A program made the position numbers and the translations under genes. Below are positions 11,232 through 23,946 of a stretch of 64,000 bases of DNA, piece after piece. The notes beneath the pieces were generated by a model that was given only the letters and a program-made list of their open reading frames with translations, was not told the DNA's origin and did no database searches. Source of the stretch: Lunularia cruciata (lineage: Eukaryota; Streptophyta; Marchantiopsida; Lunulariales; Lunulariaceae); contig OX419760.1 of assembly GCA_948567375.1 (NCBI GenBank), positions 21,080,001-21,144,000 on the forward strand, read 5' to 3'. The first letter of the stretch is position 1. Each line of letters opens with the position of its first letter.

Positions 11232-11636
11232 TGTAACAATATGGAGTTTAGTGACAATGTTAGTCGGGCTTACGAAGTAGCACATAAGACAAATTAGCCT
11301 AGAATATTCCAAAATTATCTAGGAAGCTTCTTGGGAAGCTTCTTGGGTAGCTTAGCTTACATTGGAAGCTTCTAGAAGCTTCCAACTAGCTTAGCTTGCA
11401 CGCCAAGTAGACAACTTCTAGAAGGAAGCTTCTTGAGAAGCTTCCTAGTTAACTTGGCTTGCACTATAAGAAAGCGGCTTGAGGAAGCTTCTTGAGAAGC
11501 TTCTCAAGGGCCTTGTATGCTACCTATAAATACCAAAGCCAAAGCTCATGCTAGGCATTCATAGTTTTCCTTCATTCAAGTGTCCCAATGTGAGCTTCCA
11601 TTCTCCTATTTCTCTCCTTGGATTTGGTCTTTTACA
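11232..11636 (+). repeat. 3' LTR of B1
   Basis: 405 bp, from TGTAACAATATGG to GGTCTTTTACA, with TG...CA termini. Contains TATAAATA at 11525-11532 and an array of GAAGCTTC palindromes upstream of it. The next base, 11637, is already inside element E integrase, so this end marks an insertion of a B element into E. Confidence 0.92.
11364..11504 (+). promoter_or_regulatory. Heat-shock-element-like array in B1 3' LTR
   Basis: A perfect four-unit GAAnnTTCnnGAAnnTTC element has GAA at 11365 and 11375 and TTC at 11370 and 11380. Further units follow at 11416-11432 (TTC, GAA, GAA, TTC) and a pair of GAAGCTTC palindromes at 11484-11503, ending 21 bp before the TATA box at 11525. Binding by heat-shock factor is inferred from the consensus. 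Confidence 0.5.
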
Positions 11637-14600
11637 AAGGCTCATCCTTCCACCTGGTAAGACAAATTCTCTTGTGCAAAAACCAATTATTGCATTTGCT
11701 ATATCCCAACCGGCATAGTAACTAGATCCACAACCCACTTGAAATGCATTGTGAGCAGATAGGTAGGATGCAATCCATCTTTATGTCAAATACCTGAGTA
11801 TGTTTGGCAGATTTCACACATCTCCACAAACTGAACTACATCTTTGTACAGATTATGCCACCAATACTTCTCCTTTAGCTTGGAAAAGGTAGCATAAATA
11901 CCCCTATGTCTAGTCCACAAACTCTCATGGAATTCTTTGATCAATAGCTTCTTGGTCTCCTCGTTGCATACAACCTTTAAGGAGGTTTGTCACTCTATTT
12001 AGCTTTTTTCCACAAATAACTCCCTTCCAAAAGGTAGTTGTATGCTTTTTGCCTCAATTGTTTGTACCAATCATCATTCTATTTTGGTTGCTTGGTCAAG
12101 GAGGTAAGGTAATGCCCAATATCCAGCCATTCTCCTTCATAGAGCTCCTCCATAAAAGAACTTGGGATGCTCATGCTCTCCTACTTGAGCCCTCAAAAGA
12201 AAGTAGTGCCTATAACTTTGGTATTGTCAACCATCAATTCCTCATCTTGATATTTAGCCCAAGATAGCATAGCAACTACTAGATTATCCTTGCTCACTAT
12301 GTGTTGAATCTCAAGATTCAAGGACTTGATGTATGTTATCCACCTAAGCATTTCAATGTTTGGGGTATTACAATTTTTAATCATCCCTAATAGTGGTAAA
12401 CAATCTATTTCTACTATAATTGGTGCACCAATCAAGTAGTCTTTCTTTGACTTCATCATTGTAACCACTCCCCATAGCTCTTGTTTAACTTGAGGGTAGG
12501 CTTTTTGGTGCTCACTCATCATCTTTGCTCCAAAATGTATAGCAAATCAATTTCCATCTTCATCATCTTGTCATATCACCCAATCAATAGCTACAAGACT
12601 AGTATCAATCATGAGTATTATGGGTTTTTTGTTCTCATAGCTGATGTGTCATAGTATAGATAGAAAAAACAACATTTTTTAAGGTTTTGAACCGCTCGTG
12701 TGTGTCTCCCTTCCCACCTAAACTTCTAACCTTTTTGTAATAGCCCGTAGAAAGGATCTGCTACTTAGGCAAAGTGTGGAATCCACAAATGATTAAACAC
12801 GCAAGCTCCAAAAATCTACTTACTTTTGTTGGTGAGGTGCATGTGTTATTCATCCGTTGAATTGCATCCACCTTGCTTGGATTAGATTTGCAATCAAACC
12901 ATCCACATAAATGCCCAACAATGACCACTTCTTCAACTCCAAACTTGGATTTAGCACTTGATAATATCACATGAGCCTCCTCAAGTTGTGATAGGATCTG
13001 ATCACAATCTGAAATGCGATCAACAACAAACCTATATCACCCCCTTTGATCCACTACTTCATCTTTCTCTTCCTCTATGCAATATTTTATTGGAATATCA
13101 TCCATAAAATGATTTTTTTTTCTTTGGAATGAACTCCTTAAGAATTTTATTCATTCCATTCACAATATGTGCAACAAAATTTGTTGCTCCTTGTGGCAAC
13201 ATACACATCCTCATCAACCCAATGGGGTCTTCATTGTGGTGACATCTTTACTCCCTTCAGCAAGTTGTAATTGGTCATAACCAGAGTGTAAATCTTCCAA
13301 GGAATATATGGCTCTACCCGCAAAAGCTTCAACACATTCTCCAACGAGTGGCTCTATTCCCGTGTTCTTGATTGTCACTCGATTCACTAACTGCATATCC
13401 TAAATGAATTTCAAAGCTCCATTCTTCTTAGGCACTATAAAATAGTGACTAGAATAAGGTGCAAATGATGTCTTGAGGATCTTTGCATCAATTTTCTTCT
13501 TTGGAGATCCATAAGTTCCGACATGTAAGCTCTAGGTACCAAAATGGGTCTCAAGTCCCAATGTGCATGTGGAATCATCAAGATGATCATTGGAGCCACA
13601 ATACTTGAATCTACACACCCAATTCCAAAAAGCTCAAAAGAGAAAGCTTTCCTATGCCAACTCAACATCTCCCAAAACCTTTTCTTCTCCGTTGGTAGAA
13701 GAAAATCTGATGAACCAACCGTCAACTCCTTGAGTGTAGCTTCTATGAACTTGTAACCTATCTTATTTGGATCCCTTAAGCTCTTTTCCTTCTAAGCAAG
13801 TTGGACATGCTAATCAAAGTCACTTGGAAGAGGTTCAGCTATAGGCTTGACTTTTTTCTCCACACTCTTGTGTGTGGTTTCCACCTTAGCCTTAGAACCT
13901 AAAAAGGACTCTCTTGCTGAATAGAGCTTCCTTGAATGTATTTCCACCACCTTATCCTCATGCTCATGCTCAGGCTCCATCCTCTTGAGCTCTCCTAATA
14001 GATCTTCCAACCTTATCTCCATGTACACTCTTAATATTGTGTCAGCATCATCAATCAACCTCACTCTTTTTAGCTCTTTTTCATGTTCTTGCACAACTTT
14101 TTGCTTCCATTTGTGCAAATTGGCAAGTTATGTGTACACACTAACACTTTGAGAAAACTTCATCACTCTTAAGGTACATAAGGTATTTCCTCTTTGAAGC
14201 AAGAGCACCTTCTTTGACATACCACTATATTCTTGCCCTATAGCGGTACTTGGAGAAAATTCTTGATACTTAAAGTGACTCCACCGTCACTTTAAGTAGG
14301 GAACCATTCCTCAAGTCATCCCAATTGCGCTCATAGTTTGCAGGTACATGGAGAAATTGCACTATTTTCTTGCACTATTTTCTTGGCTTCTGATTCAAGC
14401 ATAGGCAGAACTATCATCAAGGACTTTGGTCTCCATCTTAATCATTGTAATAAACGGTTGTCCAAGGATAACTTGGTATGATGTAGTCTCTTGAACAAAG
14501 AAATTTTGTTCAATAACTATATCTCCAACCTTCACCTTCACATCTAGGAAGGCACCATAGAGCTCTCCCTTGTTGTTTTTTGCTACCTTGATCACTAAAT

Positions 14601-14900
14601 CGTGCTCTATATCAATTGGCCATTTTCCCTACTTGTAGAGCTCCTTGGAAACAATGTTGATTTCCGATCCGTGATCAATAAGAGCAACCATGGGATCTAT
14701 CATACTGCCAATCTTGACTAGGGTTTCAATGGTAGCTTTAGCCCAATGTCCTCTTGTATAGTGACTAGGGATCCAACCATCATCACCCTCATCCTCTACA
14801 AATTTGACCTTACGGTTGTTACAATATTGAGTAAGCTCTAACTCCTCTTCTTTTTGTAACCATAGTATCAAGAGCGTTTGATACAACTTCTCCTATCAAT
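11637..14900 (-). pseudogene. pol of element E: protease-RT-RNase H-integrase start, inactivated
   Basis: Protease: 14629-14886 contains VALIDHGSEINIVSKELYK, where D-S/T-G has become D-H-G, and 14395-14595 continues with YQVILGQPFI. RT: 13214-13396 has YSLEDLHSGYDQLQLAEGSK, followed near 13130 by LPQGATN and then FMDDIPIK, the catalytic Asp pair. RNase H: 12193-12522 carries KQELWGVV, then VEIDCLPLLGMI and a HIVSKDNLVVAMLS tail. The integrase zinc finger lies near 11790-11890, readable as YWW-x4-K-DVVQFVEMCEICQTYS, followed by the first catalytic Asp in VVDLVTMPVGI before truncation. Multiple stops and frameshifts. Confidence 0.75.
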
Positions 14901-14999
14901 TGTCACATGTCCTTGATGGTGTCTATGATGACATCATGAAACTCCTTCTTAGCAATTCCAAGGATCTCTCAAAGAGTAAACTCCACCTTAGCATTGAGT

Positions 15000-16640
15000 A
15001 CTCTCTCTTCTAGTATTCCTTTCAAGTTAGTAACCACTTCAATATCCAATTGAAGCTTGTAAGTGGTGGTTTACCCTTCTCCTTCCCCTTCCCTTTCATT
15101 GATGTTTTAGAATCAGAAGGCAAGGTATCCTCCATGAACTCCTATTGTGAAGGTACCACTCCTTGCCTTTGGGGAGCACTCTCTTGATGGAGTTTATCTC
15201 CCCTGAACAATTTTGAGTTGATCTCTCATCACCAAGCTCTATGTCTTCTCTCCTTCATTTTTCTTTGATGATAGCTTCATGTTGGTTTCTTGCCAAGTAG
15301 GCATGAATAGACATAATATCCACTGGATCAACACACTAAGTGGCATTTTTTATTTCTGTAGCAACTAGCAATAGTTCTCTTCTTGTGGTTTTCCGCTACT
15401 CCATTGTATGTAGAGCATTGCTCCACATGCTTCTTGTATCTACATGCATCCAAAAAACTTCCTCTCCATTTCCTACTACCTCTACTCCATAGGTATTAGC
15501 CTCAACTGATGTGGTAGTTTGTATTGACAAGAAATTGTCCAACAGCTTCTGCATTTTCTCTTTCCTAAAATTGGTTTTTAGGATTTCCCTTATGTCTTTC
15601 AATGCAATTTTCCCATGTTTCTAGAAAACCACTCCTTGCTAAATACTATGAGAAAATTCACCACACTCCTTCCTGGTGTGTTCAGCTCTATCACACCAAA
15701 TTCACCTTTGTACATAGCCTTACTTTGTCACCATTCTTGTTTTGGAACCGCTTCCTTTCTCCTCCAACCTTGCCAATTTGATTTGCAAATATCGCATTCC
15801 TTTCACCAAATCATCAATGGTGGTCTTTTGTTATGGAGTGGTGACAATTGGATTAGGGATAGTTGGTGTTATGGCAATAGGTTTCAATGGTTTCCTTGGA
15901 GCCATTTCAACCACCGGTGGTATTGCTTCCGGTCTTACCACCACTTTTCTTCTATGGTATTCTTGCTTGGAAAAAATACTCACCACTTTTGACACCTTCC
16001 TCCAATAAAATTTCAACCCACTATCCTCTGATCCATCCTCTAGCAAAATCTCCAACTCTCTTTGTAGCTCACTATCCATTGATTGAAGGAACAATTCCAT
16101 CTTGTCGGTCTTAAGTATGAGCTTCTCCATTTGAGACAATTGTGAATATTGTCTCTCAAACTCCCAAAATAGCTCAGTTGCACTCAGCCCATAGGTAGTT
16201 TTGTTCACCTATGCCATGAATGACTTCTTTGTCACCTGATCTGCATCCTCCAAGCAATAATCCTCCTTCAAATGAAGAGAAAATCTCTCCCAACTACCTC
16301 CATGAGCTCAAATAATCTCCTTCATGTGTACATAGAGCTCCGAGATAATGGCAAGCAAAAATGTGTATCATCTCCCATTCAAGAACCTTGTTGAGCTCCA
16401 TCTCCCTCAAGTAATACTTCAAGTAATTTTAGATGTTCCTCCCAAAAAATTGATCCAACATCCCTACCATCGATTACAAGGCTTTAGTAGCCAATGCCTC
16501 CTTACGTTCCACAACTTGGTGTTGTTGCATATATAGTGAAAATGCTCCAAGCATTTGCATTGTAGCTGGATCAAGCTGTAATATGGATGCCTATGTAGAG
16601 CTACTAGTACCCAAATTCCCTATTCTCTTGTCAGATCTTC
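15000..16640 (-). pseudogene. gag of element E, inactivated
   Basis: Reading from about 16640 leftwards, the N-terminal region contains ATMQMLGAFSLYMQQHQVVE, and the capsid part continues through 15831-16208 (TELFWEFERQYSQLSQMEKL, then LFLQSMDSELQRELEILLED) and 15396-15602. These segments resemble gypsy gag with a central helical capsid domain. No zinc knuckle could be read. Stops and frameshifts break it into at least four pieces. Confidence 0.6.
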
Positions 16641-17373
16641 CATCCATGTCCACTAACAACCTCTTTTTTCACTCTCTACCCCAAAAGTTTCACATCGAGT
16701 TCACCACTGGTGTACTTTGCCTTTCTCTCTCTAGGAACACAAAGGGTGCCTAGCTGTGGAGCTTATGGATTATAGGTTGTGTGTAGAAATTTCTTTACTA
16801 ATCTAAATGCACGTGGTACCCAACCAATAGAACCCACCACTCTTGTTCCTAAGATTCCTTCTATCAAGTAGGGGAGCAATGGGCAACCTAACCTATCATC
16901 ACAACATGCACTCTTGGTCTATTGGTCATTGCTTCCAACATTACCAAGGAGAACAACACAGCATACCTAGAAGGAAGGAACCTAACCGCAATGCTTGCAC
17001 ACCAATCCAAGTCAACTGGGCACACAAACAAGCATGCAAGCATCGAGAGGATCTGATCACAAGAATTCAACAATAATTCTCTGTGCTTTTTGTTGGGAAA
17101 GAGCTTCAAAGCCTTCTTGCTCTATCATCAAGCTAATTTCAACCTGTACTCCAAGCCTCCTCCAATATATTCTTCAGATTTCAACAAACTTCTAATCCAA
17201 TTGAGGAACTTCTATATATTTTTGATGGGGAAAACTTTGTGCAACTCATATGGATATAAATTTTTCTATGTGACTTGGATTCAAGTGTTCTAAGATTCAA
17301 TCAAAAGCACATGAGATAAGCTTTCCAAGGACATGACATAAGCTACAATTTCATTACTATAGCTCTAATGACA

Positions 17374-18535
17374 AGCTCTTAAAATTGGCCAATTTTTTGT
17401 AAATTTTCACCCTTTATTTGGAATCCTTAATTTTGGGTTTGCTTCTAGTTCTTTGCAACTTTCCCCAGATTTCTCACCAAAAGGTACACTTGATCCTCAT
17501 AAACACTCCAGAAATCTAAAATCCTCAATCACAATCACAAAAATAGGAGAATTGCCATTCAATAATGATTGAAAATAAAATTTCTCTACCAAGCTTGGGA
17601 TAGTATTTTCAATAAAACTTGTTGCATCAACTTTCACTCTCCTTGGACTCAAAGCCTACCAAATTTTCTACAATAGCTATTTTTGCCCTTTTCTAACTCT
17701 TTGTAGAGTTTGATGACCTAATCCAATCCCTAGATATAGATCAATTCTTGAGTTGTGCTAACTTGTTAGCTCTATAGATATACTTGATCCAAGGCCTTGA
17801 ATTCTCTTTTCAAGGAATTCATATGAAACCTTTGCATAAAGGAGCAAAACTTAACCACCAATAACATTGGAAATTTTTACAAAGTGAATTGAACCAAAAC
17901 TTGAGGAGTGATCAAAACTCCAAACTTGATCATCAACACTTCTCCAACACCTTACATCCCAAAAGCATCAACTTCAATCAACCAGATTTGATTTCAGATT
18001 GATCCAAAACTAGAATTTCTTTCATTTAGCACTATAAGCACTTTGTCTAATCTCTAAACCCTATTTTCAGATCATGAAAATGTTTCTTGAAGCTCTCCAA
18101 ATTGCTTATTTTTTGCTCCTAGGTATGAATTCTACCCCCTTATTCAATCAATCATATCTCCCCAAAATCTACTCAAATCATCTACTTTTTGTCTTCAAAT
18201 TGTAGCCTATCAGCTCTTCTCTCCGACCGTGGTCTTCACTCCCTGAATGCCCTTCCCAAACTCCTTTGATCATTGAAAAAGTCTCAAATTCTCCTCTTGG
18301 GACCCAATCTCTTACAAGTTTGTCATTTAGTCTCTTAACTTCTTGACAAATGGACCCCACAAATCCACCCTAAAGCTCATGAGAAAAATTGAGTTGTTCT
18401 CCATCTATAAGAGCACATAAATTGTTAAATCCCATACTTGCTTATAAGTAAGTACCAAAAGGACGATAGGATCTGAGTTTCTCATCATTGATTCCATGAA
18501 TGTCGCTCTGAAATGTATCACCATCCAATGTCATA
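17374..18535. other. Non-coding AT-rich stretch, possible 5' LTR of element E
   Basis: No open frame beyond 60 codons. If the weak primer-binding site at 17362-17373 is real, this would be the minus-strand 5' LTR of E. The LTR cannot be confirmed because the 3' copy has been lost. Confidence 0.3.
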
Positions 18536-18649
18536 AGTCGTCACAATGTAGAATCTGTTGTGCTTATATACATCACTACACAACATACATCATTGTCAAT
18601 ATCATACACAATAAAATCACAACTCACACATAAGTCAGATCAAATCGTT
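18536..18649 (-). repeat. Duplicate of the start of family-A LTR
   Basis: About 100 bp resemble 19068-19165, the start of the A LTR in minus orientation: both carry a TATATACATnnCTACAC block, CATCATTGT, ATACACAATA and CAACTCACACA. It adjoins the far end of the A LTR (18650), so an LTR end meets a second LTR start here. Confidence 0.5.
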
Positions 18650-19179
18650 TACAACTCAAATCAGATCAATACTTGATCTGATCCTCAATAACTTGCAAAC
18701 AATTGTGCACTGATTACAGTCAAGCCACACCCATTCTAGCTAAGAGATTCCAGGTGACGCTCACCGGCTTTCTATCCACTCTAGCTAGGAACTCGAAGGC
18801 TCAACATCAGAGAAGTGAGCTCTCTAGAGCTGCACTTCCAGGGTATACTCTTTATTTTGACCTAGGTCTCATCCCAACGGTCCTGCTGATAGCACACTCG
18901 GTGGCACAAACGGTGCAAGTGACAATGGGTCCCACCATGAAGTCAGTACCCTAAACACAAAATTTGACCATCGGAAAGTAGTCTATGAGTAACTGCCAAA
19001 ATGCCTCTAACTACTAACACTGGAACTCCAATGTCCAAGCAATCTAGATGTGACACTACAAATGGCATGATAGTTGTCGTGTGTATATACATTGCTACAC
19101 GACTTACATCATTGTTAAAATTATACACAATAGAAGCACAACTCACACACAAGTCATACATAAACTCTAAAGTGCCACA
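18650..19179 (-). repeat. 3' LTR of element A
   Basis: On the minus strand it starts TGTGGCACTTTAGAGTT at 19179, preceded by a purine-rich CTAGGAGGGCAA (19180-19191) that would serve as polypurine tract. It shares the 18655-19067 part with the 5' LTR at 45702-46136. The far end near 18650 is set by loss of similarity between the two copies and is approximate. Confidence 0.65.
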
Positions 19180-19720
19180 ATTGCCCTCCTAGTTGGTGGT
19201 TAGGTCCTTCTAACTCTAGATAGCCATTTACTCCAAGTATATGGTATACCCTATGATGGGCAAAGATCAGGAGGCCGGGTGCTATGGAGCCCCATTGTTA
19301 GTTGCTTGTCTGCAATCTATACCATATAAAGAATGAACTAGCTATAGGTCAAGTACATCTACATAACCACTGTCCCTGAAGAACCACCATGAGGGGAGGA
19401 GTCATACATGCCATATGTCATCCTCTCAAATAGTGATCACACACCAACATAGTAGCAGCTCCACTAGAAGAACCACATAACATACACCTCAAGCCTGCAC
19501 GTACAAGTGCCAAGCTTAGGTCTATAGTACCATCAATGTTTGGGAGGTGGCATGGCATACAATTGTGCACATGATCCTTCCAAACAACACCATCACGTCC
19601 TTCTAACACAAGGACTCCAAATAGCAAAACCTCATGCACTCTCAAAATAATGCGGCCTATCAAAACATCAAGTGTCATTGGTGTTGTCTACTATAGATAT
19701 ACATAGTCTCTTGGATGAAA

Positions 19721-20570
19721 TCAATGGATTGAGGGTCTATAACCTCCTCCTCTAATAGTAGCATAACATAAAGTATCTCTATGATAATCAATCACCAAGT
19801 TCTCAAAGGCCATGGGCATCACTCTATGAAAGATCTCTACCCGTTGAGAACATGCATTCATCCATACATTTGGGTCATCCAAGTCCAAGACTACAATAGC
19901 ATCTTGACGTATGGCTATAGGTAAATCTGGATCTTGTCCATAGAGTAGAAAGTACGGAGAGAATGATGCTAAGGAGGCTTGCCGGCTGAACCAATAGCCC
20001 ATGGCCAACCAAGGTAATTGGAGATCCCAATCTCCCAAGTGGCCTCTTTGCAAACCATACTTTTGCAATCCTCTTTTCATTGTCTAAACCACTCTCTCTG
20101 CTAAGCCATTTCCTCAGGGTGATCTTGGGAGGTAGTATGGTGATCAATTAAAGCCTTGTCACACAAGACCTAAAACTCCCCCAAGAACTTTGTACCCTGA
20201 TCAGTCAAAACCTCAAATGGTGCACCAAAATGACTAAGAACTCAATCCAAGAACGAGTAAGTTGTCCCTTCACTAGACTTGTCAAGAAGTGCCACCAACT
20301 TAATCCACGTGGAGAAGTGCTCCACCATCATTAAGGCATACCAATGATGTCTCACAATCAGTGGTAAAGGTCAGTGAGGTCCAAACTCCAACGGTAACCC
20401 AATCCCATGATAGGTAATGGGTGTAACTATGGTGTAGGAGCATTGAATGATGCTCTAACTTGGTCACAAACCACACATTTGGCAAAAAATTGCTGTACCT
20501 TAGTCTTCATACCGCGTCACCAATAATGACTCTAGAGTAAGCTATATGTATGCTTTACTCCAAAATGTCA
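19721..20570 (-). pseudogene. Integrase of element A, inactivated
   Basis: Near 20560-20440 is the end of the HHCC zinc finger (CVVCDQ preceded by FFAK). The core follows with WSLDLTGPLPL (first Asp), VEHFSTWIKLVAL, LTDQGTKFLGEF (second Asp), and, after a frameshift, AERVV-x-TMKRGLQKYGL with the catalytic Glu retained. The C-terminal part is the longest open piece, 19721-20080, with SRQASLASFSPYFLLYGQDP. No chromodomain is visible between it and the LTR. The element is inactive because of several stops and frameshifts. Confidence 0.75.
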
Positions 20571-22260
20571 TAGCTTCTCATGAGCATGATGGACCAACTA
20601 TGGTCTTTGAGATGGAAGTGGTACTACTCGCACTCTACTATCCTCCCATACATGCAAAAGGTGTCTTCCCTCCAATTTGAACCGTCTGGCTTGCTGAAGA
20701 ACACGGTCTCTCTCCTTGGCCCCAATTGTGCCACCCACAACACCAATGCAAAGATAGTCCATCACTAAGACATCATCATGAATGTCTCGCTAAACTATAC
20801 CAATATCTTCACTCTCTGGATCTATGACCTCAATAACTCTTCCTATATGCATTGAGAGAGATACCACCAAAGCCTCAAAAAATATACAAAGAAAGGCAGA
20901 TGCATGCCAACCTAGCACCATCTCCTTATCTGTCTCACATGCCAACGTGCTCCAATATAATCCTTGTGGTTGGGACATGGGTTTCTACTCAACCTATCTA
21001 CATCACAGTTCACCGCTCCAGGTCTATGAACAACCGTGAAATCATACTCCTATAAAATCAGAGCCCATTTTGCATGCTTCCTTAAAAGCTTGTCGGATTT
21101 TATCCACCACTTCAGCAGCTAATGACCAGTGATGAGAGTGAAAGGGTTACCAAATAGGTAACATTGGAAATGTGCTATTGCCCAAACTACTGCCAAGCAC
21201 TCTCCCTCCTATGAACTATACTTTGCCTCTATTGAATTGTTGGAGTGACTAACATAGGCCACCACAAACTCCTTCTCCTCATCATCATGTTGGGTGAGCA
21301 CCGCTCCAAGCCCCAACATACTCCAATCAGTATAAACTTGAAATGGTCATCCTCTAATTGGTCTTCTCAAAATAGGAGCATATATCAACCTCTTCTTGAG
21401 CTCTACAAAAGCTCTCTTTTGCTCATCTCCCTAACACCACTCATGTGTAAGCTTGGTCAGCTTTGTCAAGGCCTTGGCAATGGCACTAAATCCTCTAACA
21501 TAGGGGCAATAGAAGTTTACCAACCCAAGAAATGCTTGCACTCTGCTCACATCCGTAGGCCAAGAAATATGTGCAATACCCTCCACCTTGGTCTATTGAA
21601 CACCAAGTCTTCCAGGGTAGATAGTGTGACCCAAATACTCAACCTACTTGTGGAAGAACCTATACTTCCTTGGATGTAATTTGAGGCCATGAGATCTCAA
21701 CCTCTCAAACACCTCCAACAATTGTCTCTCATGCTCCTCCATAGTAGTGCTATAGACCAAAATGTCATTAATATAGCACCAAGCAAAATCCAATCCAACT
21801 TGGATCCTATCCATGACTCTCTGGAACTCAACATGAGCATTCTTTAACCCAAATGGTAAAAATCTCCACTGATATAACACATCCTTGCCATGAGGATCAA
21901 TAGCCTAGAATTTTGTCTTGGACTTATCCTCCTCCCTAATTGGCAACTGATGATATCCCGCTCAAAGATCCAAAGTATTGAAGACCTTTGCATGCCCAAT
22001 TGCATCAAAAATGTCCTCCAATGTAGGCATGGCATACCAATCAGCCCTAGTCTGTTGGTTAATAGGACAGTAATCTCCACACATTTGCCTATTTGTGTAG
22101 TTGCCATGCATATCCTTCTTGGTTGGCATCATTGTTGCTAATGCATACTCTCCATGTGAAATCTCTACCAAACCAGCCTCAAAAAGGTCACTACTCCAGC
22201 TCTGAATCAATGTCCTCTCCATATCACTATATCGATAAGGACGTCAGAAAACTAGTGTAT
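20571..22260 (-). pseudogene. RT and RNase H of element A, inactivated
   Basis: RT: 21962-22222 has the GLVEISHGEYALATMMPTKK segment, then MCGDYCPINQQT and MPTLEDIFDAIGHAKVFNTL. 21644-21880 continues with FLPFGLKNAHVEFQRVMDRI and CYINDILVYS, in which the second residue pair is N-D instead of D-D. RNase H: about 21640-20990, ending near 21100-20990 with KHAKWALIL, then VVHRPGAVNCDVDRLSRNP. Stops interrupt the frame at several places. The linker towards integrase is at 20571-20990. Confidence 0.75.
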
Positions 22261-23946
22261 TGCTAGTCAGCTCAATCCGTATACCATGTCCCTTCAGAGC
22301 ATCCAAATCATTCATATTGAAGGCAAAACAACTCGTGTGGCTCCTCAAGAACCTCCAAACCCTCCGTCTTTCCTCTCCAGTAAGCTTGGGTCCAAGATCT
22401 GGCTCCCAAGTATCCTCTGTAATTGTAGTATGAGTGGAAGATGTACTAATTGGCTGCTACACTAGGCCCTTGGGAGCAATAGTGTCATACCCTTAACCAC
22501 TAGAGGTCCCAACCTCTGTGTGAAAAACTCCTTCCACTTTGGCTACAAGCTCCACACATCCTCTAGTTGCATCCCAAGTGGACCAAGGGTGTAATCCAAG
22601 TAGCCCACGCTCACCTGGATGGACTCCAAGTAGACCACTTTCCCTAGTAGCTACTGGCTGTGTCCCAAGAATACCATGTCCACTCAGTCCATCGCCCCCA
22701 ACATGTGCTTGAATCGTCTTGATAGGCACAAGGCTCACAAGTGTCTAAGTGGTGATGCTTATCAAGCGCATCCTATGTTGCTTTGCCAAGCTAAGGATCA
22801 TAATCTAGGTCAAATAGTTCAAGTCCATAGCTTGACCTAACACCTAATGCATAGATGCCTCTAACACTACTAGAACAGCGGTAATATCGGTGCAAAAACC
22901 CATTGCACGGTCTCTCTTATCAGCATTGGGCTCCACCAATTGCTATAATTGTGAGTCTCAAACAAGTCCGGGTCCTCTCTCTTGAAAAGCATGAGAGCTT
23001 GGGAAACTCATGAGTGTGGGAAATGAGGCTCTAGGCTGTCCAACTAGGTTCACCATTGCCATAGGTGACCTATCAGTCACTACCACTGTCTTAGACTGAT
23101 GCCCAACATCCAAGATATCATCAACAAAGATGTGGTCAAGTCACTCAATCCCATCATATGCACGTTGTAAAACCTCTCTGGGTAAGAGGTTCATCCACCA
23201 AAGATGAAGACGATGAGCCCGTGATCCCACTCTGGCTGCATCTAACAATATAGTAGGTCCCATCAAAGAATGGACTTGATATGTTCTCGCCACCACTCTG
23301 GTGCAAGAATCACCCATCAAAGGAACATTATCCAAAAGGTAAGTTAGAGAAATGGACATATGAACCTCAAGATGTTGTAGTATCCGTAACATCTTCCAAA
23401 ACACACTAGAACAAGGATCTTGAAGACCCAAACCTTAGCCATCATGTGTACGTCCCTAACATGGCTATCCAGAAATCACCAAGTGAATAGGCCTATGTCT
23501 CTCTAGATCATGTGCCCCAGTAAAGAAATGTCTGTTGGTAGGGCCTTTTGGTAATTGCTGACATCAATAATAACTCTGGATACCAATAGGCCAAGTGTGC
23601 CACATGATGTAGAGAGACTCGCCTAGTAGTCTCATCTTTATCTACATACAAGTACCTCTATACTCGTATACCCGCCTATAATACCAAAGCTAGTCCGTTG
23701 CTAATCCCACCAAACAACGCCAATAGACATATCCCTTTATTGGATACTACCAAGCAATGAGTGTGATATCCAAAGGTGTCAAAGTAATCAATTTTGGAGG
23801 CTCATCCTCACACTCAACTCCTGATGGTACAAAGGCTCCACTTCAAGCATGTTCCACCAACTGATCTACATGTTGTTGCAATGCCTCCTTTGAACTCCAC
23901 AATGGAACATCCAAGGTGGATGGAACAATCCTACTTGTACTCCAAA
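22261..23946 (-). other. Element A protease-RT linker region
   Basis: Low-complexity coding remnant between protease and RT, rich in stops. The open pieces are short (22493-22738 repeats GLLGLHP-like segments; 23141-23431). Nothing beyond its position identifies it. It ends at the target duplication CCAAA where B2 inserted. Confidence 0.5.

Larger units (their letters stand above)
6550..11636 (+). mobile_element. Ty3/gypsy chromovirus-type retrotransposon B1
   Basis: LTR retrotransposon of 5087 bp in plus orientation: 5' LTR 6550-6902, primer-binding site 6904-6915, gag from 7174, then protease, reverse transcriptase, RNase H, integrase and chromodomain up to about 11210, a purine-rich stretch ending at 11231, and 3' LTR 11232-11636. 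Domain order with integrase after RNase H places it in Ty3/gypsy, and the C-terminal chromodomain in the chromoviruses. Both LTR ends are at the expected termini, yet the five flanking bases differ (TCTAC left, AAGGC right) and the flanks are different older elements (B0 left, E right). It is probably a recombinant of two B insertions. About 480 bp between protease and RT are deleted near 8556 relative to B2. Not autonomous. Confidence 0.9.
11637..17373 (-). mobile_element. Truncated Ty3/gypsy element E
   Basis: Minus-strand relic with, from right to left, gag, protease, RT, RNase H and the start of integrase. It is cut off at 11637 by the B1 3' LTR, so the integrase core, chromodomain (if any) and 3' LTR are missing. 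A possible decayed primer-binding site at 17362-17373 (TGTCATTAGAGC on the minus strand, 9 of 12 matches to TGGTATCAGAGC) would put its 5' LTR to the right, in 17374-18535, but no partner LTR exists to prove it. Confidence 0.75.
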
